A DNA stretch of 64,000 nucleotides from DASPHG01 sp963748315. GTDB taxonomy: Bacteria > Actinomycetota > Thermoleophilia > Solirubrobacterales > Thermoleophilaceae. A program made the translations under genes and the position numbers. Shown here one piece after another: positions 1-7,789 of the stretch. The stretch covers positions 930,001-994,000 of the forward strand of contig CAVVIK010000006.1 in assembly GCA_963748315.1 (NCBI GenBank), written 5' to 3'. A model generated the notes under the pieces. The model did no database searches and was not told the origin of the DNA. It saw only the letters and a list, made by a program, of their open reading frames with translations. Position 1 is the stretch's first letter. Every line of letters starts with the position of its first letter.

Positions 1-501
1 GAGCGGCTCGGGCTGTACGGCTTCGGCGCGGCCGCGCACATCATCTGCCAGGTCGCGCGGAGCCAGGGCAGGCGCGTCTTCGCGTTCACGCGGGCCGGAG
101 ACGAGGCGTCGCAGCGGTTCGCGCGCGAGCTGGGTGCGGAATGGGCGGGCGATGCGCTCGGGCCGGCTCCCGAGGAGCTCGACGCGGCGATCCTGTTCGC
201 GCCCGTCGGGGAGCACGTCCCGGCGGCGCTGCGAGCGACGGCCAAGGGCGGGGCAGTCGTGTGCGCGGGCATCCACATGAGCGACATCCCCTCGTTCCCG
301 TACGAGCTCCTGTGGGGGGAGCGGTCCGTGCGGAGCGTTGCGAACCTCACGCGCCATGACGGCGAGGAGTTCCTCGCCCTCGCGCCCACGGTCCCCGTGC
401 GGGCGGTCGTCACCGAGTACCCGCTCGAGCGCGCGAACGAGGCCCTTGACGACCTCCGGGCGGGCCGTCTGGACGGATCCGCCGTATTGTCCGTCCCATG
501 A
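1..501 (+). CDS. Zinc-binding alcohol dehydrogenase, C-terminal part (truncated at window edge)
   Basis: The frame is open from base 1, so the start lies outside the window. The visible part begins in the Rossmann nucleotide-binding region with GFGAAAH, typical of zinc-dependent alcohol dehydrogenases of the medium-chain family. It ends in the usual C-terminal segment (YPLERANEALDDLRAGRLDG) that closes over the cofactor. The likely role is NAD(P)-dependent oxidation of an alcohol or reduction of an aldehyde in the cytosol; the substrate cannot be told. The zinc-binding N-terminal domain is not visible. The stop overlaps the next gene by ATGA, suggesting translational coupling. Confidence 0.8.
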   Translation, partial: ERLGLYGFGAAAHIICQVARSQGRRVFAFTRAGDEASQRFARELGAEWAGDALGPAPEELDAAILFAPVGEHVPAALRATAKGGAVVCAGIHMSDIPSFPYELLWGERSVRSVANLTRHDGEEFLALAPTVPVRAVVTEYPLERANEALDDLRAGRLDGSAVLSVP

Positions 502-806
502 AGCTCTACATCTGCTGGGGAACGTTCGGCAGCCCGCGCCCGGGAGGGCATCCCTGCAAGAACGCCCACGACGCGCTGAAGGAGGCCGGGTACAACCCGG
601 AGGTCATCAAGTCATACGGCCTCGGAATCCTGCCCGACTTCATGAACCAGACCTCGGGCCGCAAGGAGGTCAAGCGCCTGACGGGCAACAACTGGGTGCC
701 GCTGCTCGTCACCGACGACGACCAGGTGGTCCAGGGCTCGAAGGAGATCGCGGCCTGGGCGAAGCAGAACCCGGCGGGGCAGCCCGCCTCTACGCAGCCC
801 GCCTGA
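498..806 (+). CDS. Thioredoxin-fold GST N-terminal / glutaredoxin-like protein
   Basis: A 102-residue protein starting MKLYICWGTFG, with a beta-alpha-beta start and a later NNWVPLLVTDDDQVVQGS segment. That segment matches the cis-proline and substrate-facing strand of thioredoxin-fold glutaredoxin/GST N-terminal domains. There is no CxxC pair; the cysteines sit at about residues 6 and 20 (…GGHPCKNAH). It is as short as a stand-alone GST N-terminal domain and lacks the helical GST C-domain. ATGA overlap with the preceding dehydrogenase suggests co-transcription. Its 3' end overlaps the convergent hydrolase by 17 bp. Thiol-dependent redox function is a family inference. Confidence 0.7.
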   Translation: MKLYICWGTFGSPRPGGHPCKNAHDALKEAGYNPEVIKSYGLGILPDFMNQTSGRKEVKRLTGNNWVPLLVTDDDQVVQGSKEIAAWAKQNPAGQPASTQPA

Positions 807-1614
807 TCCGCGCGCGGCGGGTGGCGGCCCGGCGCCGGCGGCGCGCCTTTTGCGCCGCCTGACGGCGCGTCTCCGACTTGCGCAGACGCTCCAGCTCGGA
901 CGCGACGGCGCGCCACGCGCGCGGATGCATGCCCATACCGATGTGGCTCGCGCGGATCTCGAGGTGCTCGGCGTGCGGGTCGAGGCACGAGCGCCAGCGC
1001 ACGACGCCGTCGCTGCGCGAATAGACCGACAGGAAGCGGACGCCCTTGGGGAAGGGCGCCTCGGCGTCGGCCCAGAAGTCGTTGCAGCAGTCCCCCCACA
1101 GGCACGAGTGGCGGAAGAGGCCCCTGACGCCCACGGTCCCGAGCGCGCCCACGGCATAGACCTGAGCCCGCACGAGCGGATGGATCGCGAGCGGGTCCGT
1201 GAGCGGCGACCCCAGCGTGACGATGCCCGCGACGAGGTCCGGGCGGCGCTTGGCGAGCACCCGCGCGAAGTGGCCGCCGCGGCTCTGGCCGATGACCGCG
1301 GCGCGCTGGCCCTGCCGCTCGACGAGCACCTCGACCTTCTCCTCGAGCCGCTGGACCGCCGCCTCCGAGCAGTCGACGTTCATGCGGATCCCCGCACGCT
1401 TCGCGTAGTGGTTCGTGCTCCTCAGCCAGCGGGTCATGAGCGCCAGCGAATCGTCGCCCGCGAGGAAGCCGGGGATCAGGAGGACCGGCTGGCCGCGGCC
1501 GTCCTTGACGCCGTCGCCGCGGAAGACCGGATCGCGCACGAGCGTGGCGAGCTCGAGACCTACACGGGACTCACGCCAGAGCGGCGGCCGGGAGAGGAGA
1601 GAGAGCGCGGTCAT
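790..1614 (-). CDS. Alpha/beta hydrolase (lipase-like)
   Basis: A 274-residue protein beginning MTALSLLSRPP. It shows an oxyanion-region strand (GQPVLLIPGFLAGD), a nucleophile elbow GQSRGG at about residue 128, a possible acid in SRSDGVVRW and a possible His in ASHIGMGMHP. These fit an esterase/triacylglycerol-lipase-type alpha/beta hydrolase. The C-terminal 30 residues are almost all Arg, Lys and Ala. The frame stays open far upstream, but that part is antisense to the next gene, so I chose the ATG at 1614. No signal peptide is evident. Substrate is unknown. Confidence 0.75.
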   Translation of the reverse strand: MTALSLLSRPPLWRESRVGLELATLVRDPVFRGDGVKDGRGQPVLLIPGFLAGDDSLALMTRWLRSTNHYAKRAGIRMNVDCSEAAVQRLEEKVEVLVERQGQRAAVIGQSRGGHFARVLAKRRPDLVAGIVTLGSPLTDPLAIHPLVRAQVYAVGALGTVGVRGLFRHSCLWGDCCNDFWADAEAPFPKGVRFLSVYSRSDGVVRWRSCLDPHAEHLEIRASHIGMGMHPRAWRAVASELERLRKSETRRQAAQKARRRRRAATRRARIRRAA

Positions 1615-1657
1615 CCGTCCGTGGCTCCCACAGTACCCCCTTGCCGGGATGTGAAAA

Positions 1658-1677
1658 GCGCCAAGAGCACTTGGCGC
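1658..1677. promoter_or_regulatory. Perfect inverted repeat between divergent genes (candidate TetR operator)
   Basis: GCGCCAAG-AGCA-CTTGGCGC: eight-base perfect arms around a 4-nt centre. It lies in the 105-bp gap between the divergent hydrolase and quinone oxidoreductase. A TetR-family gene closes the downstream operon, so this is a natural candidate for its operator. It has no following T-run, so a terminator is less likely. Confidence 0.45.
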
Positions 1678-1719
1678 GTGTGCATACGCCCCGCACCTTC
1701 CGGAAAATAGGATCCCTGG

Positions 1720-2658
1720 ATGCGGGCCGTGACCCTCAAAGACGGCGAGTTGACCGTCGGTGAGCACCCGGACCCCGCGCCTGGCGCAGGCGAGATCCTC
1801 GTCCGCGTCCGGGCTGCGGGCCTGAACGGGGCCGACATGATGCAGCGGCGAGGTCTCTACCCGGCGCCGCCGGGCGCGCCGCAGGACATCCCTGGGCTCG
1901 AGCTTGCGGGCGAGGTCGAGGCGCTCGGTCCCGGCGCGGCGCGGTTCGCGGAAGGTAACCGGGTGATGGCGATCGTCGCGGGCGGTGGCCAGGCCGAGCT
2001 CGCGGTCGTTCACGAGCGCGCGCTGATGCCCGCCCCGGACGCCCTCGAGTGGCCCGCGGCCGGCGGCTTCCCGGAGGTCTTCACGACCGCGCAGGATGCG
2101 CTCTTCACCCAGGCCCAGCTGAAGCCGGGCGAGCGGCTCCTCGTGCACGGCGCCGCGGGCGGCGTGGGCACCGCCGCGGTCCAGCTCGGGCGGGCGTCCG
2201 GAGCGGATGTGACCGCGACGGTCAGGAACGAGGAGCTCCGGCCGGGTGTCGAGGCGCTGGGTGCCCGCGTCATTGCGCCGGAGGGCTTCGAGGAGGAGGG
2301 CGAGTTCGACGTCGTGCTCGAGCTGGTCGGCGCGCCGAACCTGGCAGCGAACCTCGGCTCGCTCGCGACCGGAGGCCGGATCGTGGTGATCGGCGTCGGC
2401 GGCGGCGCCAAGACCGAGCTCAACCTGCTCGCCCTGATGGGCAAGCGCGGTCGGATCATGGCGTCCACTCTGCGCGCGCGGCCGCTCGAGGAGAAAGCGG
2501 ACGCGATGCGAAAGGTCGAGAAGCATGTGCTGCCGCTGGTCGAGGCGGGGGCTGTCAAGGTGCCGGTCGCGGAGACGTTCCCGCTCGACGAGGCGCAGGC
2601 CGCCTACGAGCGCTTCGCGAGCGGCGGGAAGCTGGGCAAGATCGTCCTGACGACATGA
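1720..2658 (+). CDS. NAD(P)H:quinone oxidoreductase-like zinc-free MDR protein
   Basis: 312 residues. An N-terminal GroES-like domain includes AAGLNGADMMQRRGLYP, followed by a Rossmann domain with the cofactor loop VHGAAGGVGTAAVQLG at about residue 142. The typical end (AYERFASGGKLGKIVLTT) is present. This is the quinone oxidoreductase/zeta-crystallin branch of medium-chain dehydrogenases, which reduces quinones or enones with NADPH and needs no zinc. The start is ATG at 1720. The TGA overlaps the TetR-type gene's ATG (ATGA), so the two form an operon. A perfect palindrome 43 bp upstream may be the operator. Confidence 0.85.
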   Translation: MRAVTLKDGELTVGEHPDPAPGAGEILVRVRAAGLNGADMMQRRGLYPAPPGAPQDIPGLELAGEVEALGPGAARFAEGNRVMAIVAGGGQAELAVVHERALMPAPDALEWPAAGGFPEVFTTAQDALFTQAQLKPGERLLVHGAAGGVGTAAVQLGRASGADVTATVRNEELRPGVEALGARVIAPEGFEEEGEFDVVLELVGAPNLAANLGSLATGGRIVVIGVGGGAKTELNLLALMGKRGRIMASTLRARPLEEKADAMRKVEKHVLPLVEAGAVKVPVAETFPLDEAQAAYERFASGGKLGKIVLTT

Positions 2659-3254
2659 CCACGACGCGCGAGCAGCAGAAGCAGGAGAACCGGGAGAAGC
2701 TCGTGACTGCAGCGCGCAAGGTGTTCGCCGAAAAGGGGCTCGCGACGGCGACGGCGCGGGACATCGTGCGCGAGACGGATCTCGCGTCAGGCACTTTCTA
2801 CAACTACTTCGAGGACAAGGAGGACGCTTTCGGGCCGTCTTCGATGAGTGGGCCGAGCGGGCGCGGGAGGCCGCGCGCGAGAAGCGGCTGCAGCCGGGGA
2901 TCGGCCTCGAACAGCGCATCTACGACTCCTACCACTCGTACTTCGAGCTCGTCGTGGCGGACCCGGAGATGTTCGAAGTCCTGCGTAGGAACGCCGACGC
3001 GATCGCGATGATGGGCTCCGAGGACCTCTTCGCCGAGGCGGTGCGACGAGCTCGTCGAGGACATGGAGCAGTGGGTCGCCGAGGGGCAGCTGCCCGCCGA
3101 GGTCGAGCCGTGGCTTCCGCATGTCGCGCGCTCGCTAGCGGGCGGAGCGTTCCAGATCGCCGCGCACATGGCGGACGAAGGCGCCTCAGACGTGGATGCC
3201 ACCGCGCGCTTCTGCACGCGGCTCATGCTCGACGGGCTGCGCGGCGTCAGCTAA
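2655..3254 (+). CDS. TetR-family transcriptional regulator, interrupted by two frameshifts
   Basis: The N-terminal 60 residues form a clear TetR helix-turn-helix (AARKVFAEKGLATATARDIV … GTFYNYFEDKEDAF). After that the frame is lost. Continuity returns in the second frame from about 2831 (one base apparently missing after TTTC; it then reads RAVFDEWAERAREA). It returns to the first frame near 3041-3045 (one extra base; it then reads DELVEDMEQW). The rest ends FCTRLMLDGLRGVS at 3254. The combined length of about 200 residues is normal for TetR. It likely represses its own operon in response to a small ligand. The indels may be sequencing errors. Confidence 0.7.
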
Positions 3255-4286
3255 CGCCCGCGCCTCCATCGGCCTCACCCACAGCTCGTCCACGAGAATC
3301 ACGATCGCAGCGAGAATCGGAACCGAGACGATCAGCCCGACGGCGCCGAAGAGTTGCCCGACCACGATCACCCCGATCGCGATAACCGCCGGATGCAGCT
3401 TCACGGTGCGCGACATCACGACCGGGATCGTGATGTAGCTCTCGAACTGCTGCACGCCGAGGTAGATCGCCAGCGTGAGCGCCGCCTTGCCGGGGCTGTC
3501 GGCGAGTGCGAATAGGACGGCCGGCAATCCGGATGCAAAGGCGCCGTAGTACGGGACGACCGTGAACAGTGCCGCCAGGACCGCCCACAGGATCGCGAAG
3601 TCGAGATCGATGATGGTGAAGCCGACGTACAGCAGGACGCCGGTCACCGTCATGTCGACGACAAGGCCCTGCATCCAGCCGATCCACGCGGTGCGCAGCC
3701 GCTCGGCGATCTCGCGCGCGCGCGGGCGGTGCGGCGGTGGCACGAGGCTGATCGCAGCGTCGACAAGGGGCCGCGGGTTCGCGGCCATGAAGTAGGCGGT
3801 CACGAGGATGAGCGCCAGCGCGCCCAGCACGCCGGCCAGGCCGAGCCCGATCGACGTGATGGGCCCGATGAGCTTCTCCGGGTCGTCCACGAATCCCTGA
3901 AGGAAGTCCTGCACCTCGTCGCCGATCTCGCTGCTGTCGGCCCCAGTGATGTCGTGGAGGTCCTCCCCGAGGTCGTCGATGATGCCCGGCACGTCGTCGA
4001 CGAATTCCTCGACCTCGTCCGCGAACGGCGGGATGAGCAGAGCGAGCAGCGCCGCGACGATGCCCACGGCTCCAACCAGTCCGAGCAGGGCGCCCAGGGC
4101 ACGTGGGACCCCTTTCCGTTCGAGTCGCGTCGTGAACGCGCTCAGCGGGATCGCGATCAGCACGGTGATCAGGACGGCGACCACGAGGGTCACGAGCTGC
4201 CGGAAGAGCAGCCCGAGCACGAGGAGGCCCGCCGCAAGCAGTACCGCCCGGTAGGCGACCGCTGCTTGATGGCGGGTCTCGCTCAT
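3186..4286 (-). CDS. AI-2E family transporter (PerM/YhhT-like membrane protein)
   Basis: 366 residues with about eight hydrophobic segments. The N-terminal pair (AVLLAAGLLVLGLL, LVTLVVAVLITVLIAI) is followed by an acidic soluble segment (residues ~85-125, many Asp/Glu). A block of helices then ends in the family-typical GQLFGAVGLIVSVPILAA. The family is annotated as AI-2 exporters, but members have varied roles, including osmoprotectant-linked transport. The gene lies 32 bp after the osmoprotectant-binding protein on the same strand and may belong to that operon. Its last ~23 codons are antisense to the TetR-type gene. Confidence 0.8.
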   Translation of the reverse strand: MSETRHQAAVAYRAVLLAAGLLVLGLLFRQLVTLVVAVLITVLIAIPLSAFTTRLERKGVPRALGALLGLVGAVGIVAALLALLIPPFADEVEEFVDDVPGIIDDLGEDLHDITGADSSEIGDEVQDFLQGFVDDPEKLIGPITSIGLGLAGVLGALALILVTAYFMAANPRPLVDAAISLVPPPHRPRAREIAERLRTAWIGWMQGLVVDMTVTGVLLYVGFTIIDLDFAILWAVLAALFTVVPYYGAFASGLPAVLFALADSPGKAALTLAIYLGVQQFESYITIPVVMSRTVKLHPAVIAIGVIVVGQLFGAVGLIVSVPILAAIVILVDELWVRPMEARALADAAQPVEHEPRAEARGGIHV

Positions 4287-4318
4287 GCTTCTCAGGCTAT
4301 GCCCGGGTCAGGCCGGAC

Positions 4319-5275
4319 TTAGATCAAGCCGGACTCCTGGAGGTACTCGGTCGCCACCTCCTCCGGCGTCTTCTTGTCCAGGTCGACCCGTGCGTTCAAC
4401 TCCTGCATGACCTCGTCGGTCAGCCCTTCCTGCACCTGGGTGACGACCGTTTCGATCTCGGGGCTCGCGATGTCCTCGCGCACCACGAACGTCGAGTTGT
4501 ACGGCGGGAACATTCCCTTGTCATCCTCGAGCAGGACGAAACCCTCGCGCTGGATCTGCGGATCGGTGGTGAACACGATCGACAAGTCCGCCTTGCCGCT
4601 GGTCAGGACCTCGTGCCTCAGGTCGATCGAAACGGGCACGAACTTCTTGAAGTCGAGCCCATAGACCTGCTCGAGTCCCAGCAGGCAGTCAGTGCGCTGG
4701 CGGCACTCGGGCGAGCCGTACAGCGTCAGGTCCTGATCGACGTCGGCGAGGTCCGAGATCTTCTCTACGCCGAGCTCGTCAGCCTTCTCCTGAGTCAGCC
4801 CGACCTCGTTGGAGCTCGTGAACGGCGTAGGCGGGTAGGCGACGAGCCCCTCATCGGCGAAGCCCGCCTTTGCGTCCTCGAACGCGGTTGCGGGATCCTT
4901 CGGGATCTCGTTCGCGGCAACGCCGAAGAACGAGAGAAGGGCGGTCCCTGTGTACTCGGGATACCCGTCGATCTCTCCCTCCTCCAACGCCTTCCGCGCG
5001 ACCTTCTCGTCACCGAGGTTGAGCTGCTTGTCGACGTCGAAGCCCGCGGCCTCGAGCCCCTGCGCGTAGATCTCACCGAGGATCTTCTGCTCGGTGAAGT
5101 TCTTCGAGCCGACGGTGATCTTGGTGTCGGCGTTCGCGTCGTTGCGCTCGATTTGGCCGGCGGTGTCGCCACCGCCGCCTCCGCCGTCGTCATCGTCGTC
5201 GTCTCCACACGCGCCCAGGGCGAGCGCGGCGAGCAGGACGGCGATGAGCGCGGTTGCGTATCTGACCTGCTTCAT
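4319..5275 (-). CDS. Glycine betaine/choline-type ABC substrate-binding lipoprotein (OsmF/ProX-like)
   Basis: 318 residues from the internal ATG at 5275. A lipoprotein signal ends in the lipobox LALGAC, followed by an Asp/Gly-rich linker. The OpuAC-type domain starts KITVGSKNFTEQKILGEIY and contains GEIDGYPEYTGTAL. It binds quaternary ammonium osmoprotectants at the membrane surface. The ATG has a strong AGGAGG 6 nt upstream, inside the preceding permease frame, and no stop separates the two. A fused permease-binding protein is therefore equally readable from 5959. Ligand identity is a family inference. Confidence 0.8.
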   Translation of the reverse strand: MKQVRYATALIAVLLAALALGACGDDDDDDGGGGGGDTAGQIERNDANADTKITVGSKNFTEQKILGEIYAQGLEAAGFDVDKQLNLGDEKVARKALEEGEIDGYPEYTGTALLSFFGVAANEIPKDPATAFEDAKAGFADEGLVAYPPTPFTSSNEVGLTQEKADELGVEKISDLADVDQDLTLYGSPECRQRTDCLLGLEQVYGLDFKKFVPVSIDLRHEVLTSGKADLSIVFTTDPQIQREGFVLLEDDKGMFPPYNSTFVVREDIASPEIETVVTQVQEGLTDEVMQELNARVDLDKKTPEEVATEYLQESGLI

Positions 5276-5959
5276 CCGTTTCCTCCTTCGTCGTAGTCCC
5301 TTTGGTGTCACGGCGCGCTGGACGGCCGCGAGCGAAATCTCCGTCGCCACGGCCAGGAACGCGACGAGGATGGCCGCGCCGAGCCGTCCATCGTCACCGT
5401 ACGTGCTTGCGTTGATGATCGGGTCGCCCAATGAGAGGACTCCCGCCAGCGGAGCGAGCGTCGCGGTGGCGACCACGTTCACGGCTGACGTGCGGATTCC
5501 TCCGAAGACGAGCGGCACGGCGAGCGGGAACTCGACCCGCCGCACGATTTGCATCCCGTTCATGCCCATGCCGCGGGCCGCTTCGACGGTCTCGCGGTCG
5601 ACCTGTCTGACGCCCACGTAGGTGTTCGTGAGGATCGGCGGGACCGCGAGGAGCACGAGCGCCAGCGTCACGTTCGCGAAGCCAACCCCCAGATAGGCGA
5701 CGAAGAACGCGATCAGCGCGAGGCTCGGGACCGCGCGCCCGACGTTCGATGCATTGATGGCGAGGACGCCCCCGCGCCCGATGTGCCCGAGCCAGAGGCC
5801 GAGCGGGATTGCGGTGGCGCACGCGATCGCCGTGGCCACGAGGCTGAGCCACATGTGGTCGACGGCCAGGTCGAGGAACTGCGAGCCGCCGACGCGGACG
5901 CCCTCGTTCGATTCGCGCGACTGGAAGATCAGCTCGATCGCGTCGCGGAAATCGCTCAT
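5276..5959 (-). CDS. Osmoprotectant ABC permease subunit 2, reading in frame into the binding protein
   Basis: About 228 residues before the binding-protein start. It is an inner-membrane permease with the BPD_transp_1 loop (ETVEAARGMGMNGMQIVRRV) that contacts the ATPase. ATG at 5959 overlaps the upstream permease stop by ATGA. The frame has no stop before the binding protein at 5275, so this is either a natural permease-SBP fusion (550 residues, known in some Opu-type systems) or a lost stop. The +1 frame would end at a TGA overlapping the internal ATG, the usual layout for separate genes. Confidence 0.75.
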
Positions 5960-6645
5960 GCCCGGCTCCACGGGGTCACGGCACGCTGGATCAGGAGGAG
6001 GCCAAGGTCGAGCACGATGGCCAGCAGGACGCAGAGCCCACCGGCCGTGACCACATTCGACTTGAAGTTGATGTCGGCGAAGATCTGCTCACCCAGCCCT
6101 CCGGCACCGGCGAAGAACGCGAGGGTGGCCAGCCCGACCGTCGTGGTCGCGGCGACGCGCAGGCCGGCGACGATCTCGGGCACGGCCAGCGGCAGTTCCA
6201 CTCGCCAGAGCAGTTGTCGGTTGGTCAGGCCCATCCCGCGGCCGGCGTCCTTCGACTCCTCGGGGACGTTGTCGAGGCCCGCGAGCGTGTTGCGAAAGAG
6301 GATCAGCAGCGTGTACGCGACGAGGGCGATCAGCGCGGTCGTCGTGCCGCGGCCGGTGATCGGCAGCAGGAGGAAGAACGCCGCCACGCTAGGGATCGTG
6401 TAGAGGATTGCCGTGACGTTCACGATCGGGCCGATCAGCCACCGACGGCGGTAGGCCACGAGCGCGAGCGCGAACGAGATCGCGAAGCCGATCGCGACGG
6501 CGACCACCGTCAGGTAGACGTGGTCCCAGAACGGGTCGACGTAGCGATCGAAGTTGTCCCAGATCCAGCCGGGACAGAGACCGTTGTCGGCGACGCAGCT
6601 GTCCTCGCCCGCGCGGTTGTGGATCTGTACCTGGGCGAGGATCAC
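5956..6645 (-). CDS. Osmoprotectant ABC permease subunit 1
   Basis: 229 residues with several transmembrane helices and the ABC permease EAA-type loop (EESKDAGRGMGLTNRQLLWR). It ends QRAVTPWSRA, similar to its partner permease. It forms the membrane channel of the betaine/choline-type importer with the second permease. The start is GTG at 6645, overlapping the ATPase stop by GTGA; the frame extends further upstream but only as antisense-like Arg/Ala-rich sequence. The extracytoplasmic N-terminal segment carries two Cys (SCVADNGLC). Confidence 0.85.
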   Translation of the reverse strand: MILAQVQIHNRAGEDSCVADNGLCPGWIWDNFDRYVDPFWDHVYLTVVAVAIGFAISFALALVAYRRRWLIGPIVNVTAILYTIPSVAAFFLLLPITGRGTTTALIALVAYTLLILFRNTLAGLDNVPEESKDAGRGMGLTNRQLLWRVELPLAVPEIVAGLRVAATTTVGLATLAFFAGAGGLGEQIFADINFKSNVVTAGGLCVLLAIVLDLGLLLIQRAVTPWSRA

Positions 6646-7730
6646 GGCTTCGCGAGGGAGTGGCCGATGATCTCGATCGAAAGCACGCCGGCCACCGCGC
6701 CGCGCTCGTCGACAACCGGGGCGTACTGCGTCTCCACCTCGAGCATCTCGGACAGGGCGTCGCGGAGGACGTCGTCCAGCTCGAGCCGCGGCTCGGCGCG
6801 CGAGCCGCTCAGCCACCGCACGGGCCTGCCGGCGTCGTCTACGACGAGCGGGTATTCGATGTCGTAGTCGCCCGCCGGCGGCGGCTGCTCGCCGTCGCGC
6901 ACGAGCGGGGCGCGCCATAGGTCGACGTCGCGCACCCGCTCGAGAGAGAGGCGTTTCAACCCCCGGTCTGCGCCCACGAAGTCCTTGACGAACTCGTCAG
7001 CGGGATTCGCGAGGAGCTCCTCGGGGGGCGCGTATTGGGCGAGTCGGCCGCCACGCTGCAGGATCGCGATCCGGTCGCCCATCTTGATCGCTTCGTCGAT
7101 GTCGTGCGTGACGAAGACGACCGTCTTGCGGATCTCCTGCTGCAGGCGCAGGAACTCGTTCTGAAGTCGCTCGCGATTGATCGGGTCGATGGCGCCGAAC
7201 GGCTCGTCCATCAGCATCAGCGGTGGATCGACCGCCAGCGCCCGCGCCACGCCGACGCGCTGGCGTTGGCCGCCGGAGAGCTGCGAGGGGTAGCGCTCGC
7301 GTGTCTCGCGCTCCAGCGCGACGAGCTCGAGCAGCTCGTCGACGCGGGCGGAGATCCGCTTCTTGTCCCACCTCAGAAGGCGGGGGACCGTGCTGATGTT
7401 GTCCGCAACCGTCATGTGCGGGAAGAGCCCCACTTGTTGGATCGCGTAGCCGATCTCGCGCCGCAGCTCGGCGGGCTTGCGCTCGGTGACGCTGCGGCCG
7501 TCGAGCAGGATGTCGCCGCTGGTCATCGGGATCATGCGGTTGACCATCCGCATCGCGGTGGTCTTCCCAGACCCGGACGGGCCGACGAGCACACAAATTT
7601 CGCCTGCGGGCACCTCGAGCGTGAGGCTGTCGACGGCGACCTCGCTGGCGCCGGGATAACGCTTGGTCGCCGCGCGAAACTCCAGGTTCGCCGACGGCCC
7701 CTCAGTGTGGGCGGTGTTGGGGCTGTTCAC
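6642..7730 (-). CDS. Osmoprotectant ABC transporter ATPase with CBS domain (ProV/OpuCA-type)
   Basis: About 362 residues from GTG 7730. It carries Walker A VGPSGSGKTT, Q-loop, signature LSGGQRQR, Walker B LMLMDEPFGA and the switch His in FVTHDIDEA. The C-terminal third is a CBS-like region (VVDERGAVAGVLSIEIIGH), which in OpuA-type ATPases senses ionic strength. It powers uptake of compatible solutes and heads the operon ATPase-permease-permease-SBP. A TTG at 7763 would extend the protein by 11 residues, but those codons lie in a perfect hairpin, so I prefer GTG 7730. Confidence 0.88.
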   Translation of the reverse strand: MNSPNTAHTEGPSANLEFRAATKRYPGASEVAVDSLTLEVPAGEICVLVGPSGSGKTTAMRMVNRMIPMTSGDILLDGRSVTERKPAELRREIGYAIQQVGLFPHMTVADNISTVPRLLRWDKKRISARVDELLELVALERETRERYPSQLSGGQRQRVGVARALAVDPPLMLMDEPFGAIDPINRERLQNEFLRLQQEIRKTVVFVTHDIDEAIKMGDRIAILQRGGRLAQYAPPEELLANPADEFVKDFVGADRGLKRLSLERVRDVDLWRAPLVRDGEQPPPAGDYDIEYPLVVDDAGRPVRWLSGSRAEPRLELDDVLRDALSEMLEVETQYAPVVDERGAVAGVLSIEIIGHSLAKP

Positions 7731-7734
7731 GAGG

Positions 7735-7760
7735 GAGTGCCCGCCGCCAAGCGGGCACTC
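7735..7760 (-). promoter_or_regulatory. Perfect 10-bp stem-loop just before the osmoprotectant ATPase start
   Basis: GAGTGCCCGC, a 6-nt loop, then GCGGGCACTC, ending 4 nt before the GTG. A second weaker hairpin (6-bp arms GCCGGC at 7772-7777 and 7783-7788) lies just upstream after the thiolase stop. Neither has a T-run. They may end thiolase transcription without a U-tract, or hide the ribosome site of the transporter operon. Confidence 0.4.
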
Positions 7761-7789
7761 CAAACCCTACAGCCGGCATCCGGCCGGCG

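Noticed and set aside
790..2919. 709-codon open frame on the minus strand
   Set aside because: Only the last 274 codons form the hydrolase. The upstream part is antisense to the quinone oxidoreductase and TetR genes.
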